Origin: Duganella sp. CF402
GTDB taxonomy: Bacteria > Pseudomonadota > Gammaproteobacteria > Burkholderiales > Burkholderiaceae_D
Reading direction: 5' to 3'
Assembly: GCF_900109645.1 (NCBI RefSeq)
Contig: NZ_FOBG01000002.1
Coordinates: 496,001-560,000 of the forward strand
DNA length: 64,000 bases
The notes under the pieces: generated by a model
Told to the model about the DNA's origin: nothing
The model's input: only the letters and a program-made list of their open reading frames with translations
The model's database searches: none
Part shown: positions 42,168 through 50,829 of the stretch, piece by piece
How positions within the stretch are numbered: the stretch's first letter is position 1
Layout: each line of letters starts with the position of its first letter
Translations under genes and position numbers: made by a program

Positions 42168-42734
42168 ATGAATATTTTTTCATCGATCGAACTAATTACG
42201 CCGCGCCTGACGCTGCGTTTTGTCGAGCCCGGCGACGCCGAAGCCCTGTTCCGCCTGTTCTCCGATCCGGAAGCGCTGCGCTACTGGAGCACCACGCCGT
42301 GGCTGCATATCGCCCAGGCCGCCGACAATATCGAGCAAACCCTCAAGGCCTACCGCGACGGCACCGGCCTGCGGCTGGCCATGATCCTGCCGGACGGCGA
42401 ATTGATCGGCACCGTCACCCTGTACGACTTCGACCACCGCAACCACCGCTGCCAGGTCGGCTACATGCTGGCGCGGCCGCACTGGGGCCGGCGCTACATG
42501 CAGGAAGCGCTGGCGGCGCTGATCGGCTACGGCTTCGGCACGCTGGAACTGCACCGCATCGAGGCCGATATCCATCCCGACAATATTGCCTCCGGCCGCA
42601 TCCTGGAAGGCCTGCACTTCCAGCGCGAAGGCCATTTGCGCGAGCGCTGGTTTGTCGGCGGCGAAGTCTCGGACAGCATCATCTACGGCTTGCTGCGCAA
42701 GGACTGGGAAGCCGCCATTCATCCCGCGCGCTGA
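42168..42734 (+). CDS. GNAT-family N-acetyltransferase (RimJ/RimL type)
   Basis: A 188-residue acetyltransferase. TPRLTLRFVEPGDAEALFRLFSDPEALRYW is the usual start of the RimJ/RimL subgroup. The acetyl-CoA site is in QVGYMLARPHWGRRYMQEALAALIGYGF, and LHRIEADIHPDNIASGRILEGLHFQREG completes the fold. It probably acetylates an N-terminal amine or a small amine; the target is unknown. No Shine-Dalgarno is evident. It is divergent from the PEP-CTERM genes. Confidence 0.9.
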   Translation: MNIFSSIELITPRLTLRFVEPGDAEALFRLFSDPEALRYWSTTPWLHIAQAADNIEQTLKAYRDGTGLRLAMILPDGELIGTVTLYDFDHRNHRCQVGYMLARPHWGRRYMQEALAALIGYGFGTLELHRIEADIHPDNIASGRILEGLHFQREGHLRERWFVGGEVSDSIIYGLLRKDWEAAIHPAR

Positions 42735-42837
42735 CCGGCCATACCCGCAAAAACGCAGTTGATCGGAATTCGCTGCCTTCTCAAGCAGCCGCTTGTTAAA
42801 GTGTCTCCATCGCAACACTCATTCAAGGAGAAGCCAG

Positions 42838-43092
42838 ATGGACAAAATCACCGCCCTGTTCAACGAACTGTTCGAAGCCTTCATGCGCACGCTGCGCTTT
42901 GGCGTCGGGCTGATTGGCCGCATGTCGCCGCAGGCACTGCTGGGCGCGGCGCTGGTGCTGGCGTTTATTTGTTCGATCCTGCCGTTGGCACTGGTGCTGT
43001 TCACGGTATTCTTGCTGCTTAAACTGGCGGTAGGCGCCTGCGTCATTGGCAAGCGCCGCCAGCGTGCTACCCCGTACAAGGACGTCGAATGA
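42838..43092 (+). CDS. Small membrane protein encoded before the LytS-like kinase
   Basis: An 84-residue protein that starts at ATG 42838 behind AAGGAGAAG. Residues about 33-62 form one or two hydrophobic segments (PQALLGAALVLAFICSILPLALVLFTVFLLL). The N-terminal part is amphipathic and the C-terminal tail basic (GKRRQRATPYKDVE). It overlaps the kinase gene by ATGA, so it is made together with it and could be a membrane partner or regulator of the sensor. I do not recognise a named family. Confidence 0.8.
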   Translation: MDKITALFNELFEAFMRTLRFGVGLIGRMSPQALLGAALVLAFICSILPLALVLFTVFLLLKLAVGACVIGKRRQRATPYKDVE

Positions 43093-44018
43093 AAAAGAAT
43101 CGGCTGGCCCAGGCCGGCTACAACAATGCCAAGAGCCTGCTCGACATCATCCGCGAGATCGGCGAAACCGCAGTCAGCCTGTGGTGGCATTTCTTTGACT
43201 GGCTGGCGCAGGTCGAGTGGCGCAAGCTGCTGATCATCTGGCTGCTGCTGTTGATTTTGTCGGCCTCGCTGTTCCACATCACCGAGCAGGCCTGGGGCTT
43301 CATCCTGCTGTCGCTGGCCTTGAAGGTCCTGGCCGGCGGCAAGCGCAAGGCCGAGCTGGAGGCGCGCCACGCCGAATCCCATGCGGACGAGGAAAGCATC
43401 GAACGGCGCGTGGTCGAGGCGCGCATGGCGGCGCTGCAGGCGCAGGTCGAGCCGCACTTTCTGTTCAACACCCTGGCCCTGATCGGCCAGCTGATCGAGA
43501 CCGATCCGCCGCAAGCGGCGCGCATCCACCAGAACCTGATCGACTACCTGCGCGCCACCCTGCCGCAAATGCGCGCCAAGGGCGCCGGCACGCTGGGCCG
43601 GCAGATCGAAATGTCGCGCGCCTACCTGGCCATCATGCAAGCGCGCATGCGCTCGCGGCTGGCGGTGTCGATCGACGTGCCGGACGAAATGGCCAGCGCC
43701 ACCTTCCCGGTGATGATGCTGCAAATCCTGATCGAGAACGCCATCAAGCACGGACTGGAACCGAAGATCGACGGCGGCCGCATCGACATTCGCGCCTCGG
43801 TCGATGGGCAGATGCTGCAGGTCGATGTGGTCGATGACGGCGTCGGCTTCAACCCGTTTTCCAGCGACGGCGTGGGCCTGGCCAATGTGCGCGAGCGCCT
43901 GCGCATCCAGTATGGCGCCCGCGCCCAGCTGGTGATTGAAGCGCCGCTGACCGGCGGCACCCGCGCCAGCATCCGCGTGCCGTACGCACCCGACATCTTT
44001 GCCGGGAGCACCAAATGA
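43089..44018 (+). CDS. LytS/YehU-type sensor histidine kinase
   Basis: A 309-residue kinase. One or two membrane segments lie at about 45-80 (LLIIWLLLLILSASLFHI, WGFILLSLALKVLAGG). A His_kinase domain with the phospho-acceptor in QVEPHFLFNTLALIGQLIE is at about 118-136. An HATPase_c domain has ILIENAIKHGLEPK and DDGVGF. There is no large extracellular domain, so the signal is probably sensed in the membrane, perhaps through the small membrane protein encoded before it. It overlaps the response-regulator gene (ATGA). Confidence 0.92.
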   Translation: MKKNRLAQAGYNNAKSLLDIIREIGETAVSLWWHFFDWLAQVEWRKLLIIWLLLLILSASLFHITEQAWGFILLSLALKVLAGGKRKAELEARHAESHADEESIERRVVEARMAALQAQVEPHFLFNTLALIGQLIETDPPQAARIHQNLIDYLRATLPQMRAKGAGTLGRQIEMSRAYLAIMQARMRSRLAVSIDVPDEMASATFPVMMLQILIENAIKHGLEPKIDGGRIDIRASVDGQMLQVDVVDDGVGFNPFSSDGVGLANVRERLRIQYGARAQLVIEAPLTGGTRASIRVPYAPDIFAGSTK

Positions 44019-44779
44019 GCCGCCCTACCGCCCTCATCGCCGACGACGAAGAAGGCATGCGCCAGCAACTGCGCAGCCGTTTGCAGGACGCCTGGCCGGA
44101 ACTCGACATTGTGGCCGAGGCCGTCAACGGCATCGAGGCAGTGGCGCTGGCCGGCCAGCACCAGCCGGACATTGTGTTCCTCGATATCCGCATGCCGGGC
44201 CTGTCCGGCATCGAGGCGGCGCGCATGCTGTTCAACCGCTGCCATCTGGTGTTCGTCACCGCCTACGACCAGTACGCGATTGAAGCGTTCGAGCAAGGCG
44301 CTTTGGATTACCTGCTCAAGCCGGTCGGCGGCGAACGCCTGAAGACCACCTGCGCCCGCCTGCAATCGCTGATCGGGCAGCAACCGTCCAACATCGAGCG
44401 GCAGCTGAGCCAGTTGCTGTCTCACCACAGCAAGCCGGCGGCCGCCAGGCAGGAATACCTGCGCTGGATCCAGGCCGTGGTGGGCGCCAACCTGCGCATG
44501 ATCTCGACGCGCGAAGTGCTGTTCTTCCGGGCCGATGAAAAATACACGCGCGTGCAGACCGAGCAATCGGAAGTCCTGATCCGCAAGACCTTGAAGGAAT
44601 TGGCGGATGAACTCGATCCGAACGAATTCTGGCGCATCCACCGATCCACGCTGGTGCGGGTGGATGCCATCGCGGAAGTCACACGTGATTTGCGCGGGCG
44701 GCAAATGGTCCGCATCCGCAACCATCCGGAACTGTTGGAAGTAAGCCGCGGCCACGCACATTTATTCCAGCAAATGTAA
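44015..44779 (+). CDS. LytTR-type response regulator
   Basis: A 254-residue regulator with a receiver domain at 1-120 (IADDEEGMR, phosphorylated Asp in VFLDIRMPG, Thr/Lys in FVTAYDQ and LLKPVG). A LytTR DNA-binding domain lies at about 150-250 (VLFFRADEKYTRVQT, FWRIHRSTLVRVDAI). It is paired with the kinase upstream by a 4-base overlap. LytTR regulators often control surface or nutrient genes; no target site is evident here. Confidence 0.93.
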   Translation: MSRPTALIADDEEGMRQQLRSRLQDAWPELDIVAEAVNGIEAVALAGQHQPDIVFLDIRMPGLSGIEAARMLFNRCHLVFVTAYDQYAIEAFEQGALDYLLKPVGGERLKTTCARLQSLIGQQPSNIERQLSQLLSHHSKPAAARQEYLRWIQAVVGANLRMISTREVLFFRADEKYTRVQTEQSEVLIRKTLKELADELDPNEFWRIHRSTLVRVDAIAEVTRDLRGRQMVRIRNHPELLEVSRGHAHLFQQM

Positions 44780-44835
44780 CGTGCGCGCGGGGTGCTTGGG
44801 TCTATACTGGACAGCTTCGATCAAGGGAGGCCACG

Positions 44836-45264
44836 ATGTCCAGCATACCCAAGCAAACACTGTGCGGCGTCATCCCGTGCTTGCGCTATCGCGACGCAAC
44901 GGCCGCCATCGAATGGCTGAGCAACACGCTTGGCTTTGAAGTGCAATTCGTGGTGCCGGAAGCCGATGGCGGCGTGGCCCACGCGCAGCTCCGCTTCGGC
45001 AACAGCATGGTCATGCTGGGCTCGGCCATCGACAGCGACTACGGCCGCCTGCTGAAACAGCCGCACGAGATTGGCGGCTTCGTCACGCAAAGCGCCTATC
45101 TGGTGGTAAACGATGCGGATGTGGTGTACGGCCGCGTACTGGAAGCCGGCGGCAAGATCCTGCTGGACATCAAGGACGAAGACTACGGCGGCCGTGGCTT
45201 CACCTGCAGCGACCCCGAGGGCCACGTCTGGAGCATCGGCACCTACGACCCTTACGCTTCTTAA
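44836..45264 (+). CDS. VOC (glyoxalase/bleomycin resistance) family protein
   Basis: A 142-residue VOC protein of the YP_/PhnB-like type. GVIPCLRYRDATAAIEWLSNTLGFEV and GRGFTCSDPEGHVWSIGTYDPY are the two conserved ends of the paired beta-alpha-beta-beta-beta modules. AAGGGAGG precedes the ATG and TATACT lies upstream as a possible -10. The substrate is unknown. The gene ends in a 4-base overlap with the convergent deaminase gene. Confidence 0.85.
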   Translation: MSSIPKQTLCGVIPCLRYRDATAAIEWLSNTLGFEVQFVVPEADGGVAHAQLRFGNSMVMLGSAIDSDYGRLLKQPHEIGGFVTQSAYLVVNDADVVYGRVLEAGGKILLDIKDEDYGGRGFTCSDPEGHVWSIGTYDPYAS

Positions 45265-46481
45265 ACCAGCGCGGAAACCAGTGCGGCATCGGCCACTTGC
45301 GTGGGGCGGATGCGGATGATGTGGCGGTAGAGGGGCGGCATGGCGGCGCAGATGGCGGCCAGATCGGCCTCCGGCAGCGAGGGCAGCACGTACTGGAATT
45401 GCGCCGGATTCTTCAGCGGCAGCGGGCCCTCCATCGTCGATCCATAAGCACCCAGATTCATGAAGCTGACCGCGCTCGCATCCGGGCCCTTGGCAAACAC
45501 GAAGGTGCCGTCTTTCGGATGACCGAGGTAGTGGCGCACTTCGTTCTGCTGCTCCGGCGTGGCGCCGTTCATCAGTTTGTAGCGCAGCTGCGCATAAGCG
45601 CGCGTGGTTTCCATGAAGGCACTGCGGATGCCCGACTGTCCCATCCGTCCCGGCATGCACAGCAGCAGGTTGCCGAAGGAATCCAGCAAGGCCACAGCAT
45701 CCCCCTCCCCGCCGTGCTCGCGGTCGCGCGCCATCGCTTGTTTTAAAAACGGCGCCAGGCCAGCGTCCGGCTGGTGCGGCTTGCAGCGGTAGGCCAGCGC
45801 ATCCGGATACTGCTGCTTGAGCGCCGACACAATCGCGTGGCCGGCCGGCAGCGTGGCCGGATCTTTCAGCACTTCCTGCGGCAGGTCGGTATTGAACATT
45901 TCCATCACCTCGGCCGAAGTCGCCTCGAACACCAGCGAGCATAAAGCTTGCGTTGGTTCGGCGATGGTTTTGCCGATGAAAAAGGACTTCGGTGTGGCGC
46001 CGCTGGCGGCGCGCGCATACAGCGACGAGCCGAGGATGGCTGGATAACTGAAGCTGTCGCCGGCCTGCGCGCGCAGCGTTTCCGGCAGCGCGTTGAAACT
46101 GGCGCTGCTGTCGTAGTTGATGCCGGCGTTGCGGTCGGTCGCCGCCACCACCACATTAAAGCCGCCGGCCAGGATCGCACCGCTGCACATGCAGCACGGA
46201 TCGAGCGAGGTGACGATGGTGATGTCCTGCGGTTCCGGCAAGGTGCGGCCCTTGGCGCGTTCGGCGTAGTACCAGTCGATGAGCTGGCGCTCGCCGTGCG
46301 CGGTCGGGTCGTAGATCAAGCCGTCCTTGACGACGTTGTTGTGCAGCGATTGCAGCACGTTGCCGTACTGGTCGAGCATCAGGCCGCCGACACCGAAAGT
46401 GCCTTGCGTCTTGGCCGCGATGGCCTCGGCCGCCGCTACCGCGACCGCCGCCTGCACATCAATCGTCTTCTTGAGCGCCAT
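45261..46481 (-). CDS. Nucleoside/cytidine-type deaminase with long C-terminal extension
   Basis: A 406-residue protein. Residues about 1-150 form a CMP/dCMP-deaminase-like zinc domain with AHGERQ (catalytic HxE form) and DPCCMCSG (PCxxC zinc ligands). The remaining 250 residues are not a standard part of such enzymes. Within them AVALLDSFGNLLLCMPG followed by SAFMETTRAYAQLRY resembles the first domain without its zinc residues. It starts at the stop of cdd (TAATG), the last gene of the nucleoside operon. A deaminase acting on nucleosides or bases is likely; the substrate is open. Confidence 0.78.
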   Translation of the reverse strand: MALKKTIDVQAAVAVAAAEAIAAKTQGTFGVGGLMLDQYGNVLQSLHNNVVKDGLIYDPTAHGERQLIDWYYAERAKGRTLPEPQDITIVTSLDPCCMCSGAILAGGFNVVVAATDRNAGINYDSSASFNALPETLRAQAGDSFSYPAILGSSLYARAASGATPKSFFIGKTIAEPTQALCSLVFEATSAEVMEMFNTDLPQEVLKDPATLPAGHAIVSALKQQYPDALAYRCKPHQPDAGLAPFLKQAMARDREHGGEGDAVALLDSFGNLLLCMPGRMGQSGIRSAFMETTRAYAQLRYKLMNGATPEQQNEVRHYLGHPKDGTFVFAKGPDASAVSFMNLGAYGSTMEGPLPLKNPAQFQYVLPSLPEADLAAICAAMPPLYRHIIRIRPTQVADAALVSALV

Positions 46482-46888
46482 TACTTCTTCTTGAGGTCCG
46501 CGCCGCCAAAAGCGTTCGGCAACTGCGCGGCGGCGGTGGTTTCATAGATGTCGCCTTTCAGGTTGGTCAGCAGAACCGGCAGCTCGTTGCCGCCCAGTTC
46601 CAGGATCACCTGGCGGCACGCGCCGCATGGGGCGATGGGACCGTCGGTTTCGCCGATCACTACCAGCTGATCGAAATCACCCGGCCGGTAGCCGTGTGCG
46701 AGTGCGCTGAACAAGGCCGTGCGCTCGGCGCAGTTGCACAGGCCGTAGGAGGCGTTTTCCACGTTACAGCCGTGGAATACCTTGCCGTCGTTGGTCAGCA
46801 GCGCCGCGCCAACCTTGAAGTTGGAGTACGGCGCGTAAGCCTTCAAACGCGCGGCTGCGGCTTCGGCGATGAGATCAGTTTTGTTCAT
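46481..46888 (-). CDS. cdd: Cytidine deaminase
   Basis: A 135-residue enzyme with the zinc motifs NVENASYGLCNCAERTALF (CAE) and PCGACRQV (PCxxC), and PYSNFKVGAALL near the N-terminus. This is the short tetrameric form. It turns cytidine and deoxycytidine into uridine and deoxyuridine, which the neighbouring phosphorylase can split. GGGAG precedes the ATG. Confidence 0.95.
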   Translation of the reverse strand: MNKTDLIAEAAAARLKAYAPYSNFKVGAALLTNDGKVFHGCNVENASYGLCNCAERTALFSALAHGYRPGDFDQLVVIGETDGPIAPCGACRQVILELGGNELPVLLTNLKGDIYETTAAAQLPNAFGGADLKKK

Positions 46889-46905
46889 AGTTAGCTCCCG
46901 CAGCC

Positions 46906-46969
46906 GTCATTCCGGCGCTGGCCGGAATCCATGCTGAGTGTCTTGGGTCCCGGCCTTCGCCGGGACGAC
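46906..46969. repeat. REP-type inverted pair A
   Basis: Two imperfect palindromes in opposite orientation (46906-46931 and 46944-46969) share the core GTC(A/G)T(T/C)CCGGC..GGCCGG. They fill the gap between cdd and deoA. Similar pairs lie at 48329-48411 and 52997-53073. Confidence 0.85.
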
Positions 46970-46979
46970 GCAGGTTTCG

Positions 46980-48305
46980 TTATGGGCGGATAGTCCGGTA
47001 GATGACTGGGTTGGCCGCAGGCGCAGCATCGGCGATCTGGTACGCCGCCTGGATTTCGCGGATGGCTTGCTCGGCCGCTTCCTGCGTGCGCGCATGCACC
47101 ATCGCCAGCGGCTGGCCGGCTTCCACTTTATCGCCGAGGCCAACCAGGTCGGTCAGGCCGACCGCATAGTCGATGGCATCGGCAGCGCGGCGACGGCCGC
47201 CGCCCAGCGACACCACCGCCAAGCCGATTTCGCGGCAGTTGGCCGTTGCGGCGTAGCCCGATTTCAGCGCCGGTGCAGGCACGATAATCGGCGAGCGTTC
47301 CAGGTACTTGTCCGGATTCTGCATCAGGTCCGCAGGACCGCCCAGCGCCGTCACCATGCGGGCGAAACGCTCGGCCGCTTCGCCGCTGTCGAGCGAGGCT
47401 TGCAGCTTGGCGCGCGCTTCTTCTTCGGTCGCCGCCAGTTTGCCCAGCACCAGCATCTCGGCGCACAGCGCCAGCGTCACTTCGTGCAGGCGCGCAGGAC
47501 GCGACTTGCCGGTCAGGTAGTCGATCGCGCCGCGTACTTCCACGGCGTTACCGGCGTATGGCGCCAGCGATTCGTTCATGTCGGTCAGCACGGCCGACGT
47601 CACCATGCCCGCGCCGTTGCCGACCTTGACGATGCTCTCGGCCAGCTCCACCGATTTTCCGTAGGTCGGCATGAAGGCGCCGCTGCCGACTTTGACGTCC
47701 ATCGCCAGCGCATCCAGGCCTGCCGACAGTTTCTTCGACAGGATGGAGCCGGTGATCATGGCCACCGATTCCACCGTGGCCGTCACGTCGCGCACGCCGT
47801 AGAAGATCTTGTCCGACGGCGCCAGCGCCGAGGTCTGGCCGATGATGGCCACGCCGACTTCCTTCACCACCTTGCGGAACAAGGCGTTGTCCGGCACCGT
47901 GGAATAGCCGGGGATGGAGTCGAACTTGTCCAGCGTGCCGCCGGTGTGGCCGAGGCCACGGCCGGAAATCATCGGCACGTAGCCGCCGCAGGCTGCGACC
48001 ATAGGGCCGAGCAGCAGCGACACCACATCGCCGACGCCGCCGGTGGAATGCTTGTCCACCACCGGGCCGTTCAGGTTGAGCGAGCGCCAGTCCAGCACAT
48101 CGCCGGAATCGCGCATGGCCAGCGTGAAGGCCACACGCTCGTCCATCGTCATGTCCTTGAAGTAGACCGCCATCGCCAATGCGGCGATCTGGCTTTCGGT
48201 CACGCTGCCGTTGGTGATGCCGCCGACGAAGAACTGAATCTCTTCGGTCGACAGCACGCCGCCGTCACGCTTCTTGCGGATGATCTCTTGAGGTAAGTAA
48301 GCCAT
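46980..48305 (-). CDS. deoA: Thymidine phosphorylase
   Basis: A 441-residue glycosyltransferase of the DeoA family. LPQEIIRKKRDGGVLS at the start, DKHSTGGVGDVVS (phosphate-binding region, about 81-93) and ISGRGLGHTGGTLDKFDSIPG (signature) are present. It splits thymidine and deoxyuridine to the base and deoxyribose-1-phosphate. The ATG at 48305 has GGAG upstream. It lies in the operon between cdd and the aldehyde dehydrogenase gene, with REP pairs on both sides. Confidence 0.95.
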   Translation of the reverse strand: MAYLPQEIIRKKRDGGVLSTEEIQFFVGGITNGSVTESQIAALAMAVYFKDMTMDERVAFTLAMRDSGDVLDWRSLNLNGPVVDKHSTGGVGDVVSLLLGPMVAACGGYVPMISGRGLGHTGGTLDKFDSIPGYSTVPDNALFRKVVKEVGVAIIGQTSALAPSDKIFYGVRDVTATVESVAMITGSILSKKLSAGLDALAMDVKVGSGAFMPTYGKSVELAESIVKVGNGAGMVTSAVLTDMNESLAPYAGNAVEVRGAIDYLTGKSRPARLHEVTLALCAEMLVLGKLAATEEEARAKLQASLDSGEAAERFARMVTALGGPADLMQNPDKYLERSPIIVPAPALKSGYAATANCREIGLAVVSLGGGRRRAADAIDYAVGLTDLVGLGDKVEAGQPLAMVHARTQEAAEQAIREIQAAYQIADAAPAANPVIYRTIRP

Positions 48306-48328
48306 AAATTCTCCGGGAATCAAAACCC

Positions 48329-48411
48329 GTCATTCCGGCGAAGGCCGGAATCCAAGCAACGGTGCCGAATTCGGCAGCTCCGCATTGGATCCCGGCCTTC
48401 GCCGGGATGAC
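48329..48411. repeat. REP-type inverted pair B
   Basis: The palindromes 48329-48354 (GTCATTCCGGCGAAGGCCGG core) and 48386-48411 are inverted copies of each other, with a 31-base spacer. They lie between deoA and the aldehyde dehydrogenase gene. Confidence 0.87.
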
Positions 48412-48428
48412 GACGGGGGCGGTAGTGG

Positions 48429-50810
48429 TCAGACGCCGTAAGGAATCCAGATGTTCTTCACTTGCGACGCATGCGCCAGCACGGCACGGCCGCCCGCTTG
48501 CGCGGTGCTGTACCAGTCGCGGCCCTTCGCGCCGCCGACCCAGGTGCGCTTCAGCGAGGCCGCCGACAGGCGTTCCACTTCGGCGCAGCCTTCGGCCGAA
48601 CCGTCGTGACGCCACACCGCATCGATATCCGAGTGGGTTGCCAGCGTGCGCGCCAGTTCATCGGCCGAACCGGTGACGATGTTGACCACACCACCCGGCA
48701 GGTCCGAAGTGTCGAACACTTGATACAGGTCGGTGGCCGACAGCGGATGCGCTTCCGACGGCACCGCCACCACGCGGTTGCCCAGCGCGATAGCCGGGGC
48801 CACCAACGAGATGAAGCCCAGCAGCGGCGCTTCGTTCGGGCACACGATGCCGATAACGCCCAGTGGTTCGTTCAGCGCCACGGTAATGCCGTGCATCGGC
48901 GGCTGGTGCGCCAGGCCGTCGTACTTGTCGGCCCATGCAGCCCAGTAGAACAGGCGTTCGATCGAGGCTTGCACTTCCTTCTCGGCGTTTTTCGAACCGG
49001 TCATGGCGGCGATGCGGGCCGCGAATTCCTCGCCGCGTGCGGCCAGGTTTTCAGCAATGTAGTACAGCACCTGCGCGCGGTTGTGCGCAGTGGCCTTGGT
49101 CCAGCCGGTGGCCTTGTGCGCAGCTTCAACGGCGTTGCGGATGTCCTTGCGGTTACCCTCGCCCACTTCGGCGATGAAGGAACCGTCGGCGCCGTGAATC
49201 GCGCGGCTGTAGGCGCCATCAGGGCGCGCCTGTTTGCCACCGATGTACAGCTTGGCGGTGCGGTCGATGGCGAACGCGCCCGCTGCCGGAACGGCAGCTT
49301 TCGTTTTCGCCTTCTGCTCAACGACAGGAGCCGCAGGACGCGCATCTTCCGACAGCGCGGTCAGGTATTCGTACATGCCTTCGCGGCCGCCTTCACGGCC
49401 GTAGCCGGATTCGCGGTAGCCGCCGAAGCCGCAAGCGGCGTCGAACTGGTTGGCGGTGTTAATCCACACCACGCCAGCCTTGATCGCCGGTGCGACGTCC
49501 AGCGCCAGCGAGATGTTCTCGGTCCACACGCAAGCGGCCAGGCCGTACACGGTGTTGTTCGCCAGTTGCACGGCTTCCGGTGGGGTGCGGAAGCTCATCG
49601 CCACCAGTACTGGGCCAAAGATTTCAGCCTGCGCCACGGCAGCGGCAGTCGATGCGCCGGTGATCAGGGTTGGCGGGAACCACGAGCCGTCGGCCGGCAG
49701 TTCGCATGCTGGCTGGTACACGGTGCAACCTTCGTCGCGTGCCGACTGCACCAGGCCCTCAATGCGCTGCTTCTGCACTGGATCAACCAGCGCGCCGATG
49801 TCCATCGATTTATCCAGTGGCGAACCGAGGGTCAGCTTATCCATGCGGGCGCGCAGCTTGGCGAGGAATTTCTCCTGCACCGATTCCTGCACCAGCAGGC
49901 GCGAACCTGCGCAGCAAACCTGGCCCTGGTTGAACCAGATCGAATCGACCAGGCCTTCAACGGCGGCGTCCAGGTCTGCATCTTCAAACACGATGAACGG
50001 CGATTTGCCGCCTAGTTCCAGCGACAGCTTCTTGCCACTGCCTGCCGACGCTTCGCGAATCAGGCGGCCCACTTCGGTCGAACCGGTGAAGGCCAGCTTG
50101 TCGATGCCTTCGTGCTTGACGATGGCTTCGCCCACGCGGCCGTCGCCGGTGACGATGTTGACCACACCAGCAGGCACGCCAGCTTGTACGCAGATATCAG
50201 CGAACAGCATTGCGGTCAGCGAGGTGAATTCGGCTGGTTTGAAGACGACAGTGTTACCAGCAGCCAGCGCAGGTGCGATTTTCCACGCCAGCATCAGCAG
50301 CGGGAAGTTCCACGGCACGATCTGGCCGACCACGCCGACAGCGCGGTAGTCCGAGAATTCTTCGGCTTGTAGTTGCGCCCAGCCGGCGTGATAGTAGAAG
50401 TGACGTGCCACCAGCGGCAGGTCGACGTCGCGGGTTTCGCGGATGGTCTTGCCGTTGTCCAGCGTTTCCAGCACGGCGAACAGGCGTGCGTGCTTTTGCA
50501 TCAAGCGCGCGATCGAGTACATGATCTTGGCGCGGCCATGACCGCCCAGCGCCTGCCAGCCCGGCTGCGCGGCGCGTGCGGCGGCGACAGCGCGGTCCAC
50601 ATCGGCGGCGGTGCCCTGGGTCAGGTCGGCCAGCTTGGCGCCGTTGGCCGGGTTGATGGAGTCGAACAGCTCACCGGCTGCGCTCCACTCGTTGTTGATG
50701 AACAGGCCGAATTGGCGGCCGCGCTGCTCCAGCCACGCTTGCGCTTCTTTGGTGCTTTCCGGTGCTGGGCCGTATTCCATAGTGTTCAGGATCTCTTTGA
50801 TGGTTGGCAT
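48429..50810 (-). CDS. Tandem-domain aldehyde dehydrogenase, ALDH16 type
   Basis: A 793-residue protein, far longer than the usual 480-500. Residues about 1-495 are a complete aldehyde dehydrogenase with GQIVPWNFPLLMLAWKIAPAL, LELGGKSPF and the catalytic Cys in FNQGQVCCAGSRL (about 291). After an Ala/Lys/Pro linker (about 495-520), residues about 525-793 form a second, shortened ALDH domain (LYIGGKQARPDGAYSR, VIGIVCPNEAPLLGFISLVAPAIALG) without a catalytic Cys. This is the ALDH16 architecture. Placed between deoA and deoC, it probably oxidises the acetaldehyde released by DeoC to acetate. Confidence 0.88.
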   Translation of the reverse strand: MPTIKEILNTMEYGPAPESTKEAQAWLEQRGRQFGLFINNEWSAAGELFDSINPANGAKLADLTQGTAADVDRAVAAARAAQPGWQALGGHGRAKIMYSIARLMQKHARLFAVLETLDNGKTIRETRDVDLPLVARHFYYHAGWAQLQAEEFSDYRAVGVVGQIVPWNFPLLMLAWKIAPALAAGNTVVFKPAEFTSLTAMLFADICVQAGVPAGVVNIVTGDGRVGEAIVKHEGIDKLAFTGSTEVGRLIREASAGSGKKLSLELGGKSPFIVFEDADLDAAVEGLVDSIWFNQGQVCCAGSRLLVQESVQEKFLAKLRARMDKLTLGSPLDKSMDIGALVDPVQKQRIEGLVQSARDEGCTVYQPACELPADGSWFPPTLITGASTAAAVAQAEIFGPVLVAMSFRTPPEAVQLANNTVYGLAACVWTENISLALDVAPAIKAGVVWINTANQFDAACGFGGYRESGYGREGGREGMYEYLTALSEDARPAAPVVEQKAKTKAAVPAAGAFAIDRTAKLYIGGKQARPDGAYSRAIHGADGSFIAEVGEGNRKDIRNAVEAAHKATGWTKATAHNRAQVLYYIAENLAARGEEFAARIAAMTGSKNAEKEVQASIERLFYWAAWADKYDGLAHQPPMHGITVALNEPLGVIGIVCPNEAPLLGFISLVAPAIALGNRVVAVPSEAHPLSATDLYQVFDTSDLPGGVVNIVTGSADELARTLATHSDIDAVWRHDGSAEGCAEVERLSAASLKRTWVGGAKGRDWYSTAQAGGRAVLAHASQVKNIWIPYGV

Positions 50811-50829
50811 GACAGTGTCCGTATTCTTC

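Noticed and set aside
46906..46969. Short peptides encoded by the REP pairs
   Set aside because: Frames through these palindromes give the same VIPAKAG/PAFAG-like peptides in many genomes and are artefacts of the repeat.
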